In this document: positions 54,019 through 63,431 of the stretch, in pieces
Numbering within the stretch: the stretch's first letter is position 1
Layout of the letters: every line of letters begins with the position of its first letter
Assembly (NCBI RefSeq): GCF_003076275.1
Contig: NZ_CP029064.1
Location: 4,931,501 to 4,995,500 of the forward strand
Reading direction: 5' to 3'
Source of the DNA: Microbulbifer sp. A4B17
Lineage (GTDB): Bacteria > Pseudomonadota > Gammaproteobacteria > Pseudomonadales > Cellvibrionaceae
DNA: 64,000 nt
The notes under the pieces: generated by a model
Seen by the model: only the letters and a program-made list of their open reading frames with translations
What the model was told of the DNA's origin: nothing
The model's database searches: none
Position numbers and translations under genes: made by a program

Positions 54019-54378
54019 TTAATGACTTTGAGGGCTATCACTGAGTACAACAATGGCAGCCCTTCCCGGACTCAGGCTTTCGCTGATATGCCCCTCTCCC
54101 TGCAAATCATTGGCTAACAAGATATCCCCGGGAGCAAAGGTATGTTGCGCGCCGGAACTGGTCGTTAGCTTTACTCTGCCTTCAAGATAAAGAATAAATT
54201 GTGCCTGTGGGGCGCAGTGCCAATCAAATCGCTGGCCCCCGGTAAATTCACGGAACTGCACCTGCTTGGCGGGGTAGGGGGTTGAATAATTACCCAAAGG
54301 CTCACGTTGTGGACTGTCTATAACTCTTTTCCGAAGCAGTGAAACCCCATCATCTGCATAAAGCTCTACGAATTCCAT
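54019..54378 (-). CDS. Small cupin-domain protein
   Basis: A 119-residue single beta-barrel protein. QRFDWHCAPQAQFILYLEGRV and HTFAPGDILLANDLQGEGH follow the two cupin motifs, with His in motif 1 and H near the end of motif 2. Metal ligands are partly conserved (WHCAPQAQ; H in GEGH). I start at ATG 54378 (GGAAAA upstream); TTG 54402 is possible. It ends five bases from the convergent KefB-like gene. Function is unknown; ligand-binding or dioxygenase roles are known for cupins. Confidence 0.8.
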   Translation of the reverse strand: MEFVELYADDGVSLLRKRVIDSPQREPLGNYSTPYPAKQVQFREFTGGQRFDWHCAPQAQFILYLEGRVKLTTSSGAQHTFAPGDILLANDLQGEGHISESLSPGRAAIVVLSDSPQSH

Positions 54379-54423
54379 ATTAAGAATTTTCCAGATCGAC
54401 AATGATAGTTACAAGATAGAGAT

Positions 54424-56043
54424 TTACTCTTTGCTTATTAAACTCGCCTCAACCAGATCAACTTCTAAAACAAGTTTGCGATGAAGTTCATCATCAATCT
54501 TTCTTGTGATACGTAACTCCAATAGTTGTTCACGTTCGGCAGAAAGTGCAGCGAGATGATAGTGGCGCTCTACTTTGGATCGCATCCAGATAATCTCTTC
54601 GCTTTCATCGTCTCCCAAAGTGATACGCCGCCGATAAATTGCCAAGAGGTGATCCACCGCCTCAAAAGCGAGATCCTGATTTAGTTCGCGTCGATCAATA
54701 TCATGCCGCATATTTATCAATTGATTAACCGCTGCTTTCGCAGCAGAAATTCGCGCTCCCTTTTCATCTCCAATTGCAGCAAAATTCGGCGCTTCAGGTA
54801 AGTGACGTAAAAGAACAGGCAGTAAAAATCCAGCGAGTAATAACGACAGTAAAATAACCCCCATAGCAATAATTAATGCCAGATCACGACCAGGTAGGGG
54901 ATTTCCATTATTCAAAGTAAGAGGAAGAGAAAAGGCTCCCGCCAGGGTGATAGCTCCTCTTACCCCAGCAATCGTCAACACGCTTACCAATAAAAAATGT
55001 GTACCAAAAGATTCGACTTTCTGACCAAAGCGCGAAAGGTATAGAGATACCCAGACCCAAACAAAACGTAAAAGCAGCAGCACAATAAATATTGCCAGGA
55101 CATAATAAATGATCATCAAGTCACCGGTGTGACGCGCGCCAGAGAAATCCGCTCCGGTAATTCGAACCAATTGCTCTCCCAACAAAACAAAAATAATACC
55201 ATCCAGAACAGCTTGTACCGTTTTCCACACTGCGCGGCGGTCCATTCGTGTAGTGGACATTTCCGCCCCATGTAAGGTGGTATAGTGAGTCGCAATACCT
55301 GCACTGGCTGCCGCTAAAATACCCGATACTTGTAATGTGTGAGCGGCGATATAAGCAGCAAATGGCACCAACAAGCTCACTAGAACTTGTACAGTAGTGT
55401 CCTCTCCTCCAATTCTGACCAGCAGACGTAAAATATATCCACAGGCAAATGCTGCTCCAGTGCCAATAACCACACCGCCAATAGCGACCCAGAAAAAACC
55501 AGCTAGTGCATGGGGAAATGAAAAAGTCCCGGTGAGAGCGGCAATGACTGCGAAACGGAAAATATCCAGGCCCGAGGCGTCATTAAAAAGGGATTCTCCG
55601 GCGAGGATATGCTCCAGGCGTGGCGGCATGGACGTTCCGCCGTGAACTACTGATACCGCCACGGGATCGGTCGGCGCCAGAATCGCAGCTACAGCAAAAG
55701 CTACCGCCAGCGGCATTACCGGCACCAACCAGGAGATAAAATATCCCATACCCACAACAGTAAAGAGCACCAAGCCAATAGCCAGGGTGACAATAACACC
55801 GATGTCTCGAAGCAGGGCGCCTTTAGGTATTCGCCAGCCGGCAACAAATAACAGGGGCGGCACAAACAGCAGGAAAAAAATTTCTGGCTCTAGGGGGATT
55901 TCAATCCCGAAAAAGCTACCTAATATTGCTCCCGCAGTAATTTGTAACAAAGGCAATGGGATGGGTAAGGGCAACAGGCGCGCAATAACCAGAGTAATGG
56001 CCACAACTAATAACAGCACCAGCGCGATAACCAGGTAGTGCAT
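54424..56043 (-). CDS. Na+/H+ antiporter (CPA1, YjcE/NhaG-like)
   Basis: A 539-residue membrane exchanger, third antiporter in 5 kb. The ion site is AILAPTDPVAVSVVHGG and LAGESLFNDASGLDIFRFAV (E-S-L-F-N-D with A-S-G following). FFLLFVPPLLFVAGWRIP and VRGAITLAGAFSLPLTLNNG match the YjcE type. After about residue 405 there is a long, charged, helical cytoplasmic tail of about 135 residues (AISAAKAAVNQLINMRHDID and following). Codon use is more AT-rich than the two antiporter genes on the left. It is monocistronic, leftward; 45 bases separate it from the cupin gene and 187 bases upstream hold no gene. Confidence 0.92.
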   Translation of the reverse strand: MHYLVIALVLLLVVAITLVIARLLPLPIPLPLLQITAGAILGSFFGIEIPLEPEIFFLLFVPPLLFVAGWRIPKGALLRDIGVIVTLAIGLVLFTVVGMGYFISWLVPVMPLAVAFAVAAILAPTDPVAVSVVHGGTSMPPRLEHILAGESLFNDASGLDIFRFAVIAALTGTFSFPHALAGFFWVAIGGVVIGTGAAFACGYILRLLVRIGGEDTTVQVLVSLLVPFAAYIAAHTLQVSGILAAASAGIATHYTTLHGAEMSTTRMDRRAVWKTVQAVLDGIIFVLLGEQLVRITGADFSGARHTGDLMIIYYVLAIFIVLLLLRFVWVWVSLYLSRFGQKVESFGTHFLLVSVLTIAGVRGAITLAGAFSLPLTLNNGNPLPGRDLALIIAMGVILLSLLLAGFLLPVLLRHLPEAPNFAAIGDEKGARISAAKAAVNQLINMRHDIDRRELNQDLAFEAVDHLLAIYRRRITLGDDESEEIIWMRSKVERHYHLAALSAEREQLLELRITRKIDDELHRKLVLEVDLVEASLISKE

Positions 56044-56230
56044 TACTCGTTAAAGTTCCCTGTAACATCTTATAAAAATAGATCTCTATCGAGTAACTAT
56101 TGCAGTTCACTCAATATCAGGCAGTTTAAGCGAGTATAGAAAACAGGAGATAAATACTGAGAAAAAGAACCCGCGTTCTAAAGGATCTCAAAAATTCCGC
56201 TCTAAACTTGGCAGAATTTTCAATAATCTT

Positions 56231-57049
56231 TTACTCAAACATTTCTGGCTGTTCTTCTGCGATAACATTGTATAAAGGCTGAAAACTGAATAACCCCGCC
56301 AATTCGGTTCCCACAACCGCCCGAGTTCGTATCGCTACCTCTGGATCAATCAAAACAGGCTGACCAGCGGCTTCTGCCAGTAACTGCGCCTGGCAACTTC
56401 TTTCCATGGTGATATACCACCAGGCGGCTTCATCTACTGATTTGCCTACCGTCAATAAGCCGTGATTCTGCAATATCAGAGCTTTGTGATTATCCAAAGC
56501 TTTGGCCAGGGCCGCACCTTCTCCCATTTCCAATACCACGCCGGAAAAGGTATCCAGTAAACCGTGGTCCTGATAAAAGGCACAGGCATCCTGGGTAATT
56601 GGATCTAAAAGACGCCCGAGGGTTGACCAGCTTTTTCCATAGATCGAATGAGCATGCGCGGCGGCAACAATATCGGATCGGGTCTTGTGTATATGAGAAT
56701 GAATAGTAAAAGCTGCGCCATTGAGATAGCCGTTACCTTCGACCACTTCACCCTGATGATTGACCAGCAACAACTGCGACATCGTCATCTGTTTAAAGGA
56801 AACTCCCATGGGGTTTACCCAGAAGTGGTCATCATGTTCAGGGTCTCGAACAGTGATATGACCGGCAACGCCTTCATCGAAACCAAACTTTCCAAACAAA
56901 CGAAAAGCCGCTGTAAGCTTTCTCTTGCGCTCTTCACGTACTTGCTCTGGCGGCTGGGTTGGCTCGCCGAGCAACATACTGATGTCGCCATTCATAACAG
57001 CAGCACCAATACCAGTTTTTATTTTATTTTTTTCTGTTGTAGTCACCAA
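56231..57049 (-). CDS. Class II aldolase/adducin family protein
   Basis: A 272-residue zinc-dependent aldolase-like protein. The catalytic zinc histidines are in FTIHSHIHKTRSDIVAAAHAHS (written here as two parts: IHSHIH and AAHAHS) and QNHGLLTVGKSVDEAAW (third His). FGKFGFDEGVAGHITVRDP is the N-terminal family motif. This long type, without a sugar-phosphate kinase neighbour, is common in proteobacteria and has no assigned substrate. The start is TTG 57049 or GTG 57046, both after AGAGGG. It is flanked by AT-rich gaps and appears monocistronic. Confidence 0.9.
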   Translation of the reverse strand: MVTTTEKNKIKTGIGAAVMNGDISMLLGEPTQPPEQVREERKRKLTAAFRLFGKFGFDEGVAGHITVRDPEHDDHFWVNPMGVSFKQMTMSQLLLVNHQGEVVEGNGYLNGAAFTIHSHIHKTRSDIVAAAHAHSIYGKSWSTLGRLLDPITQDACAFYQDHGLLDTFSGVVLEMGEGAALAKALDNHKALILQNHGLLTVGKSVDEAAWWYITMERSCQAQLLAEAAGQPVLIDPEVAIRTRAVVGTELAGLFSFQPLYNVIAEEQPEMFE

Positions 57050-57357
57050 GCGGCCCTCTCATCATTGGAAAATGCCGAGGGATGGTTATAACATGACTTT
57101 TATTTTCTATGCGAGGGGAAATACCTTAATAGAACGTTGATTGCCTAACGCGGAAAAAATATAAAAGTGACTTTGATGCCTTTTCTATCAGTTTATTTTC
57201 TCTCGGTAGAAATATAAGAAAAAATTTACTTCCAAATAATGAAAAATAAGTATCTTAAACTTAACTTCTTTTATCGAATAATTAGGAATGCATACTCAAA
57301 GTAAATTCCTACCCAAATGTCATGTAAAAGACTCTGGGTAGGGTAGAGTTTACTCTA
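57050..57357. other. 308-base AT-rich gap upstream of the aldolase gene
   Basis: No gene seen. The centre (about 57150-57290) is strongly AT-rich. It lies downstream of the leftward dehydrogenase gene and upstream of the leftward aldolase gene, so it should contain the aldolase promoter, but I cannot choose hexamers. Confidence 0.45.
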
Positions 57358-58374
57358 TCAAAAACCTTCTAGGACTATCTTTCCTTTTGCAGCCTGGGAT
57401 TCGATAAGCTGATGCGCTTTAAGAAGATTATTCGCGTTTATTTTCCCAAAATTCTGCCCCATAGTGGTTTTAATTAATCCCTGGTCAATTAATTCCGCAA
57501 GTTCATTCAACAGAACATGCTGGGCAACCATATCCTCGGTAGTAAACAGCGCGCGAGTAAACATAAACTCCCAATGCAGAGATACACTCTTCTGTTTCAG
57601 CGCTATAACATTCAGGGAGGCGGGGTCGTCAATCAAACCAAACTTTCCTTGAGGTCTGATACTTTTGATAATTTCCGCCAAGTGGTCTTCGGTATTAGTG
57701 AGGCTAACGACATAGTCGACGCCATCGATACCCTCGCGACTTAACTGCTCGCTAAGGGACTGCCGATGATTGATCACATGGTGGCTTCCAAGCTCTTCAA
57801 GCCAGCTTTTGGTTTCGGGACGGGAGGCAGTGCCGATCACAGTCAAATTGGTCAGACGACGGGCCAACTGGACCATAATCGAACCCACGCCACCAGCGGC
57901 ACCAATGATCAGCAGTGACTTGTTGTTTGCCCCTTTACCCACCGCAACTTGCAGGCGGTCGAATAGCATTTCCCAGGCGGTAATTGCAGTGAGGGGCAGA
58001 GCCGCCGCCTCGGCACAGCCAATTGTCTTGGGGGCAGTACCAACGATTCTCTCATCCACGAGCTGATACTGGGCATTACTGCCCGAACGGGAGATATCTC
58101 CCGCATACCAAACCCGATCGCCAACCTTAAAGAGTCCCGCTTCCGGGCCTACCGCTTTCACTATGCCCACAGCATCCCAGCCAAGCACTTTCCACTGACC
58201 GGCATCCAGGCTGGCCCGCTGTCTCACTTTAGTATCCACCGGATTAACTGAAACGGCCTGTACTTCTACCAGCAGATCCCGGCCGGAGACTTGCGGTATG
58301 GGGAGGGTTATATCCTGTAGCGCTTCTTTATCGCTGCTTGGCAGAGACTGTTGATAACCGACGGCCTTCATCAT
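57358..58374 (-). CDS. Zinc-type alcohol dehydrogenase-like / quinone oxidoreductase family protein (MDR)
   Basis: A 338-residue medium-chain dehydrogenase/reductase. The N-terminal GroES-like part has EVQAVSVNPVDTKVRQR and LGWDAVGIVKAVGPEA. NADPH binding is via LLIIGAAGGVGSIMVQLARRL (G-A-A-G-G-V-G). It lacks the cysteines of zinc-binding enzymes, so it is of the quinone-oxidoreductase (Qor/ZADH1) branch and probably zinc-free despite the family name. AAGGAT precedes ATG 58374. Substrate is unknown. It is transcribed leftward from the region that contains the DnaA-like boxes. Confidence 0.92.
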   Translation of the reverse strand: MMKAVGYQQSLPSSDKEALQDITLPIPQVSGRDLLVEVQAVSVNPVDTKVRQRASLDAGQWKVLGWDAVGIVKAVGPEAGLFKVGDRVWYAGDISRSGSNAQYQLVDERIVGTAPKTIGCAEAAALPLTAITAWEMLFDRLQVAVGKGANNKSLLIIGAAGGVGSIMVQLARRLTNLTVIGTASRPETKSWLEELGSHHVINHRQSLSEQLSREGIDGVDYVVSLTNTEDHLAEIIKSIRPQGKFGLIDDPASLNVIALKQKSVSLHWEFMFTRALFTTEDMVAQHVLLNELAELIDQGLIKTTMGQNFGKINANNLLKAHQLIESQAAKGKIVLEGF

Positions 58375-58427
58375 CAGTTTTATCCTTTTCCAATGGGGTA
58401 ACGAGTGTGGAGGTATCTTAAAAAGGA

Positions 58428-58942
58428 ATATCCACAGGAAAAACTGCCTTCTCGCAGAAGCTGTTTCAATTATTTTTTTAAATTCCAGTAACTATGGATA
58501 ACTCTATCCACAGTTATCCACAAAGCTGAACTAGGGCAAGGGGAAATGGCGATCTGTGGAAAACTTGAGAAGAAATTTACTCACCAAAGCATTAAATCTT
58601 TGTGCTGCTTCCAGAAACAGGAAATGGCTTCCTCCTTCCGCCACATCAAAGATCTCAAGCCTGGAACCCGCAACTTGCTGGTGAATCCACTGCTGGCACT
58701 CAATTGGGTGTGGACTGGCGCGACCGAAAGCCACTAGCGTCGGCTTATCAATCCTAGGGATAAAATCCCGCCAATCCTTTGTTACGTTATCCACAAAAAG
58801 CTTTGCAGCCCAGCGTCGGGGACACTGCAGATTAACCGCAACCAGCTCATCCCGTTGAGTTTTCCCCATTAAAGGCGTGACCATAGACATAAGAATTTGC
58901 CGAGTGGCCTCAACACCTTTATTTCCAACCAAGTTATCCACA
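58428..58942. other. Cluster of DnaA-box sequences
   Basis: Exact TTATCCACA boxes occur at 58514-58522, 58787-58795 and 58934-58942. An inverted TTTTCCACA occurs at 58555-58563. One-mismatch boxes occur at 58428-58436 (ATATCCACA) and 58504-58512 (CTATCCACA). An AT-rich stretch (58465-58485) lies beside them. I noticed no other exact TTATCCACA in the window. Two of the exact boxes are inside the hydrolase gene. Whether DnaA binds here is inference. Confidence 0.6.
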
Positions 58943-59409
58943 AACTGGTAGAGGCTCTCCGGGGTCAGTATGCCTCCAGCTGCCAATCGCTCCGCTTCAC
59001 TCCAGGCGGGATCTGCCAGTAGACAGGGGGGTTCATCGATAAGCACTAGTGCACTGACCCTATCCCCACCAAACATTTCCAGGTAACTCCATATCACCGA
59101 GCAGCCGGCGGAATGGCCGAGCAAATGAAGGGGTTCCAGTTGCAGACATGAGATCAGTTCTTGCAAGTCCTTGGCGAGGCGGGAAATCCGATAGCCATGA
59201 TCGGGCTTATCAGACTGGCCATGACCGCGCATGTCCAGTGCGATCACACGAAACTGATCGCTGAGCCCAGCGAGCTGATGTTTGTACAACACCGCCCCCT
59301 GGGACCAGCCATGTAGCATCAATAATGTAGGGCCGTTGCCGGCCTCCAGATAGCGCAGGGTGACGCCATCAGAGGTGGTAAATTCGCACAGCCTTACTCG
59401 CTTGCGCAT
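58531..59409 (-). CDS. Alpha/beta hydrolase
   Basis: A 292-residue alpha/beta-fold hydrolase. LLMLHGWSQGAVLYKHQLAG gives the oxyanion HG motif, ALDMRGHGQSDKPDHGYRIS the following turn, LLGHSAGCSVIW the nucleophile elbow (G-H-S-A-G), and GGSHFLFLEAAQRFN the catalytic histidine. The acid is probably in the FGRASPHPIECQQW region or just before. Substrate is unknown; the pattern resembles non-haem peroxidase/esterase types. It starts 24 bases after the glmS stop, same strand, so it may be cotranscribed with deoR-type gene and glmS. Its 3' half contains three DnaA-like boxes, encoding repeated F-V-D-N. Confidence 0.9.
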   Translation of the reverse strand: MRKRVRLCEFTTSDGVTLRYLEAGNGPTLLMLHGWSQGAVLYKHQLAGLSDQFRVIALDMRGHGQSDKPDHGYRISRLAKDLQELISCLQLEPLHLLGHSAGCSVIWSYLEMFGGDRVSALVLIDEPPCLLADPAWSEAERLAAGGILTPESLYQFVDNLVGNKGVEATRQILMSMVTPLMGKTQRDELVAVNLQCPRRWAAKLFVDNVTKDWRDFIPRIDKPTLVAFGRASPHPIECQQWIHQQVAGSRLEIFDVAEGGSHFLFLEAAQRFNALVSKFLLKFSTDRHFPLP

Positions 59410-59433
59410 AAACCTTTTGCAGCTGGTGAGTGG

Positions 59434-61263
59434 TTATTCAACCGTGACTGATTTGGCTAGGTTTCTGGGTTGGTCCACATCCGTACCTTTCAACAGCGCT
59501 ACATGGTAGCTAAGTAACTGTAGCGGCACGGTGTAGAGAATCGGCGCCAGACTCTCTGGGGAATCTGGAACTTCCACTACGGTAATACCTTCTTCACTGG
59601 TAAATCCGGCCTTGGGGCTGGCGAAAACAAATAGTTGCCCACCCCGCGCGCGCACTTCCTGCAAATTGGACTTGAGCTTTTCCAGCAACTCATCGTTGGG
59701 GGCAACGACAACCACGGGCATATCGCCGTCTACCAGTGCAAGGGGGCCGTGTTTCAATTCACCGGCGGGATAGGCCTCTGCGTGGATATAGGAAATTTCC
59801 TTCAGCTTTAGGGCACCTTCAAGGGCAATGGGAAACTCAACACCGCGACCCAAGAAAAGAGCATGATTCTTCTCTGCAAAGGCCTTGCTGGTGTTTTTAA
59901 CCACCTTATCCAGACCGGTAAAACTCTCCATTAGCTCAGGTAACTGGTGCAAGGCGCTGACCAGTTCAGCTTCACGCTCCGCCGACAGGCCGTTGACCTT
60001 AGCGAGTGCAATACAGAATAGTTGTAATGCTACCAATTGGGTCGTAAAGGCCTTGGTCGAGGCCACACCAATCTCAGGGCCCGCCTCAGTCATTAGCGAT
60101 AGCTCAGACTCTCGCACCAATGAGCTATTGGGCACATTACAGATAGCCATGGAGGCCAGATAGCCCAGGTCCTTGCCCTGGCGCAGGGCGGCGAGGGTAT
60201 CGGCCGTTTCACCGGATTGGGAAATACTCACAAACAGCGTCCCCGGACGCACCACTTTCTTGCGATAGCGCAGTTCACTGGCCACTTCCACCGAGCAGGG
60301 AATACCGGCCCAGTCCTCCAGCCAATAGCGGGCTACCATACCCGCATGGTAACTGGTGCCACAGGCTACTATCTGTACCTGCTGCACCTTGGGCAAAATC
60401 TCCTGGGCGCGGGCACCGAGGGCCTGGGCCAACACTGAGCGCTCACCGATACGGCCCGCCAGAGTGGCTGCGACCACCTGGGGCTGCTCGAAAATCTCTT
60501 TCTGCATAAAGTGGCGATAGCGCCCTTTATCGGTAGCTTCATGACCACCGGTCAACTTGTGCACCGGGCGACTGACTTCCTCTCCCAACTTGTCTCGAAC
60601 TGCGATGCCACCGCGACGCACTTCCGCAACATCGCCCTCTTCGAGGAATATAAAGCGATCAGTCACCTGCCGCAGGGCCATAGGGTCAGAGGCGATAAAG
60701 TTCTCTTCAATACCCACCCCCAAGACCAGGGGACTACCAGAGCGTGCACAGGCCAAAACTTCTGGCTCTTCATGACTAACAACCGCGAGGGCGTAGGCAC
60801 CTTCCAGTATATGCGTGGCTTCAGTCACAGAGTCGACCAGGCTGCGGCCCTCGGCACTTAATGAGTGAATAAGATGAACTACAACTTCAGTATCGGTTTC
60901 GGACTCAAATTCATAGCCTTTTCCCTGAAGCTCTGAACGCAATTCCTGATGGTTTTCGATAATGCCGTTGTGAACCAGAGCAATATGGCCTGACAGATGG
61001 GGATGGGCATTTTCATCGGAGGGAACACCGTGGGTAGCCCAACGGGTATGGGCAATGCCAATATGGCCCTCGGCGCTCTCCTCACTTAATTTGGCCTCCA
61101 AATCTGCGACCTTGCCCAGGCTTTTGCGCAATTGCAGCTGGCCATCTCCACTGCTTAAGCAGACTCCAGCTGAGTCGTAACCGCGATACTCCAAGCGGCG
61201 CAGCCCTTCCAGAAGAATCCCCGTCACATTGCGCTGTGCCAGCGCGCCTACGATTCCGCACAT
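59434..61263 (-). CDS. glmS: Glutamine-fructose-6-phosphate aminotransferase GlmS
   Basis: Makes glucosamine 6-phosphate, the entry to peptidoglycan and LPS amino sugars. The 609-residue protein equals E. coli GlmS. The N-terminal glutaminase has Cys2 as nucleophile (MCGIVGA), RGYDSAGV, and HTRWATHG with ENAHPH. The isomerase half has two SIS domains ([49 protein letters not shown]) and the C-terminal [13 protein letters not shown]. It follows a DeoR-type regulator gene by two bases, the same pairing found beside glmU in Pseudomonas. No glmS ribozyme is expected or seen. Confidence 0.98.
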   Translation of the reverse strand: MCGIVGALAQRNVTGILLEGLRRLEYRGYDSAGVCLSSGDGQLQLRKSLGKVADLEAKLSEESAEGHIGIAHTRWATHGVPSDENAHPHLSGHIALVHNGIIENHQELRSELQGKGYEFESETDTEVVVHLIHSLSAEGRSLVDSVTEATHILEGAYALAVVSHEEPEVLACARSGSPLVLGVGIEENFIASDPMALRQVTDRFIFLEEGDVAEVRRGGIAVRDKLGEEVSRPVHKLTGGHEATDKGRYRHFMQKEIFEQPQVVAATLAGRIGERSVLAQALGARAQEILPKVQQVQIVACGTSYHAGMVARYWLEDWAGIPCSVEVASELRYRKKVVRPGTLFVSISQSGETADTLAALRQGKDLGYLASMAICNVPNSSLVRESELSLMTEAGPEIGVASTKAFTTQLVALQLFCIALAKVNGLSAEREAELVSALHQLPELMESFTGLDKVVKNTSKAFAEKNHALFLGRGVEFPIALEGALKLKEISYIHAEAYPAGELKHGPLALVDGDMPVVVVAPNDELLEKLKSNLQEVRARGGQLFVFASPKAGFTSEEGITVVEVPDSPESLAPILYTVPLQLLSYHVALLKGTDVDQPRNLAKSVTVE

Positions 61264-61265
61264 AA

Positions 61266-62096
61266 TTATTTCCTCATTAACCCAGGAGTCTCGCCGCCCA
61301 TTAACATTTCAGGCTGAGCGCCTCTGCTCCTATCTTCAGCGGCACAAATGAGCTGGATCCCCAGCTGCTCCAGTTTTTGGCCCACGGCATCCGCCAGGCC
61401 ATCATCAGTTACCAGGATATCGACCTGCTCCCAGGACAATTCCAGATTGGGAATCCGCTTCCCCACTTTACTGGACTCCGCCAATACAACCACTTCCCGC
61501 GCAACTTCCGCCATTACGCGGGAGAGGCCAATTTGTTCATTAAAAGTACAGGTACCGCGTTGCAAATCGATTCCATCGGCACCAATAAAAGCGCGATCGA
61601 AGTCGTATCCTCTCAGTACCTGTTCTGCAACCTGCCCCTGGAAGGCCTCAAAGTGTGGGTCCCAGGTGCCTCCGGTCATCAACAGCGTCGGTTCGTTTTC
61701 AAGTTCGCGCAGTGCATTGGCCACATGCAGCGAGTTGGTCATCACCACTAGGCCACGCTTGCTTTCAAGCTCTGGAATCATTGCCGCCGTGGTGCGACCG
61801 TAATCGATCACAATCCGGTGGTGATCCGGTATCAGCTCAGCAGCGGCTCGACCAATGGCCCGCTTACTCCCAGAGGGCCCTTCTTCACTGACCAACTCCC
61901 TCGGCACTGGGATAGCACCGCCGTGGCGGCGCAGCAACAAGCCGTGATTTTCCATTGCCGTCAGATCCTTTCGAATCGTAACTTCCGAAGTTCCGAACTG
62001 CCGCGCCAATTGCTCGACAGTGGTCTCTCCCACTTCATTTAACAAGTGGAGAATACCGTGGCGGCGCTGTTGGGTGTTGCGTTTGGACATAGGCAT
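61266..62096 (-). CDS. DeoR/GlpR family transcriptional regulator next to glmS
   Basis: A 276-residue repressor-type protein. The N-terminal winged helix reads [20 protein letters not shown] and [20 protein letters not shown] with the DeoR signature [10 protein letters not shown]. The sugar-phosphate sensor domain has [14 protein letters not shown] in place of the more usual D-x-G-T/S-T, then [10 protein letters not shown] and [12 protein letters not shown]. Start ATG 62096 or 62090. It is two bases upstream of glmS, so it likely controls amino-sugar synthesis; a glmS-linked DeoR protein is known in Pseudomonas. Repeats with GTTTCG lie immediately upstream. Confidence 0.9.
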   Translation of the reverse strand: MPMSKRNTQQRRHGILHLLNEVGETTVEQLARQFGTSEVTIRKDLTAMENHGLLLRRHGGAIPVPRELVSEEGPSGSKRAIGRAAAELIPDHHRIVIDYGRTTAAMIPELESKRGLVVMTNSLHVANALRELENEPTLLMTGGTWDPHFEAFQGQVAEQVLRGYDFDRAFIGADGIDLQRGTCTFNEQIGLSRVMAEVAREVVVLAESSKVGKRIPNLELSWEQVDILVTDDGLADAVGQKLEQLGIQLICAAEDRSRGAQPEMLMGGETPGLMRK

Positions 62097-62100
62097 ATAA

Positions 62101-62137
62101 GTTTCATTTCGAAACTTAAAGATAGCAAAACGAAACT
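62101..62137 (-). promoter_or_regulatory. Probable operator of the deoR-type gene and glmS
   Basis: CGAAACT occurs at 62110-62116 and 62131-62137 (21 bp apart, two helical turns), and GTTTC at 62101-62105 makes an inverted repeat with the first. DeoR-family proteins bind such TTTCG-type repeats. It is four bases from the start codon. Confidence 0.6.
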
Positions 62138-62213
62138 AAAGTTCCCACAACTTTTATCAATAACCATTACTCAACAGATTAGATACCGGTATAGGACTCA
62201 CTCAGACTGTCTG

Positions 62214-63431
62214 CTAGAGAGACAAAGTTTCCAACATTGTCTGAAGAAAGCGCGCCAACTCTCCACCGGTAACGGCCCGGTGATCGGCACTGATGGAGAG
62301 AGGGAGTAGGGGGCGAAGTGCCGGCCATCGATTTACCACCACAACTCCCTGGCACACCCGCCCGGCACCGACAATGGCAACAGTGGGCGGCATGACTACC
62401 GGAGTGGCATAACGACCGGCTATGGAGCCGAAGTTGGAGAGAAGTATGCTTGCCCCCTGAAGGTCTCGCTGGGCGATCCCGGTCTCGCGGGCCTGGTGTT
62501 TAAAGTCCGCCACCTGCTGGAGCAGATCTTCATCAGTACGCTGGGCGACATCCCTGAGTACCGGCACATAGAGCCCTCGTGGAGAGTCCACTGCCAAGCC
62601 AATATTGATACTGCCCTGCGGCGCCAGCTTCTCATCCTGATACAGGGCATTGAGGGTAGGTTCCGCCTCGCAAGCTTCCTGTACTGCACGAATCAATCGC
62701 AGTAGCGCCGGGGCACTACCCCACCAGTTGGAGATATCTGCATCGTCACACAGCGTTATCTGCTTTACCTCATCCCGCGCACGGCTCATGGACAAACCCA
62801 TTGCGCGACGTGCAGGCGTCATGACTTCGGACTCAGAATCGAATTGGGGTGCAACGGCTGTAGTTTGTACGGCAGAAGCGCGGGCAGGTGATGGATGCTG
62901 CCCCTTCGCCACAGTTTTGGCCTTTGTTTCCGGCCCCACCGCAGTAAGTACCTGAGCTTCCGTTACCAGTGCACCCGCTGATGATATTGACTGTAAATCT
63001 ACCCCCAAACGCCTGGCCAAGGCCCTTACTCTCGGGGTGGCCAGGCGCTTTAAGCCCACCTCCGGCCCCCGCTCAGCCCCCAACACACCTTGCCCTTGCT
63101 CTATTTTTCCCACCACCGTGCCGCTGTCGGCCCGAGGACTAGTCTCTTGTTCCGATTCTTCAGCTTTAGTGGGTGGGCTTTCATCTGCGACTTCTCCCTC
63201 GGCCATAAATCCCACCAGGGGGTCGCCAACATTCACGGTCTCATCCACTGCCGCAAACAACTTCTCAATAGTGCCGCCCCAAGGAGCCGGCACTTCCACC
63301 AGGGCCTTAGCGGTTTCCACTGTCACCAAGGTTTCGTGGGCGGCTATGGTATCCCCCTCAGACACATGCCACTCCCGCACTACCGCATCGGGCAGACCTT
63401 CGCCGAGATCCGGCAAGGTAAAAGTCTTCAT
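62214..63431 (-). CDS. 2-oxoacid dehydrogenase E2 (dihydrolipoamide acyltransferase)
   Basis: Transfers the acyl group from E1 to CoA through a lipoyl arm. 405 residues: one lipoyl domain (about 1-77, Lys42 in VETAKALVEVP), a charged linker, a peripheral subunit-binding domain (about 128-165; ATPRVRALARRLGVDL), a second Ala/Pro linker and the catalytic domain from about 205. The catalytic motif is SADHRAVTGGELARF, with His384 but Thr388 where the classical DHRxxDG motif has Asp. Its start overlaps the E1 beta stop by four bases. E1 alpha must lie beyond the window. Substrate (pyruvate or branched-chain oxoacid) cannot be fixed. Confidence 0.92.
   Translation of the reverse strand: MKTFTLPDLGEGLPDAVVREWHVSEGDTIAAHETLVTVETAKALVEVPAPWGGTIEKLFAAVDETVNVGDPLVGFMAEGEVADESPPTKAEESEQETSPRADSGTVVGKIEQGQGVLGAERGPEVGLKRLATPRVRALARRLGVDLQSISSAGALVTEAQVLTAVGPETKAKTVAKGQHPSPARASAVQTTAVAPQFDSESEVMTPARRAMGLSMSRARDEVKQITLCDDADISNWWGSAPALLRLIRAVQEACEAEPTLNALYQDEKLAPQGSINIGLAVDSPRGLYVPVLRDVAQRTDEDLLQQVADFKHQARETGIAQRDLQGASILLSNFGSIAGRYATPVVMPPTVAIVGAGRVCQGVVVVNRWPALRPLLPLSISADHRAVTGGELARFLQTMLETLSL

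Noticed and set aside
59434..61300. glmS ribozyme upstream of glmS
   Set aside because: Only two bases separate glmS from the upstream regulator gene, and such ribozymes belong mostly to Gram-positive bacteria.
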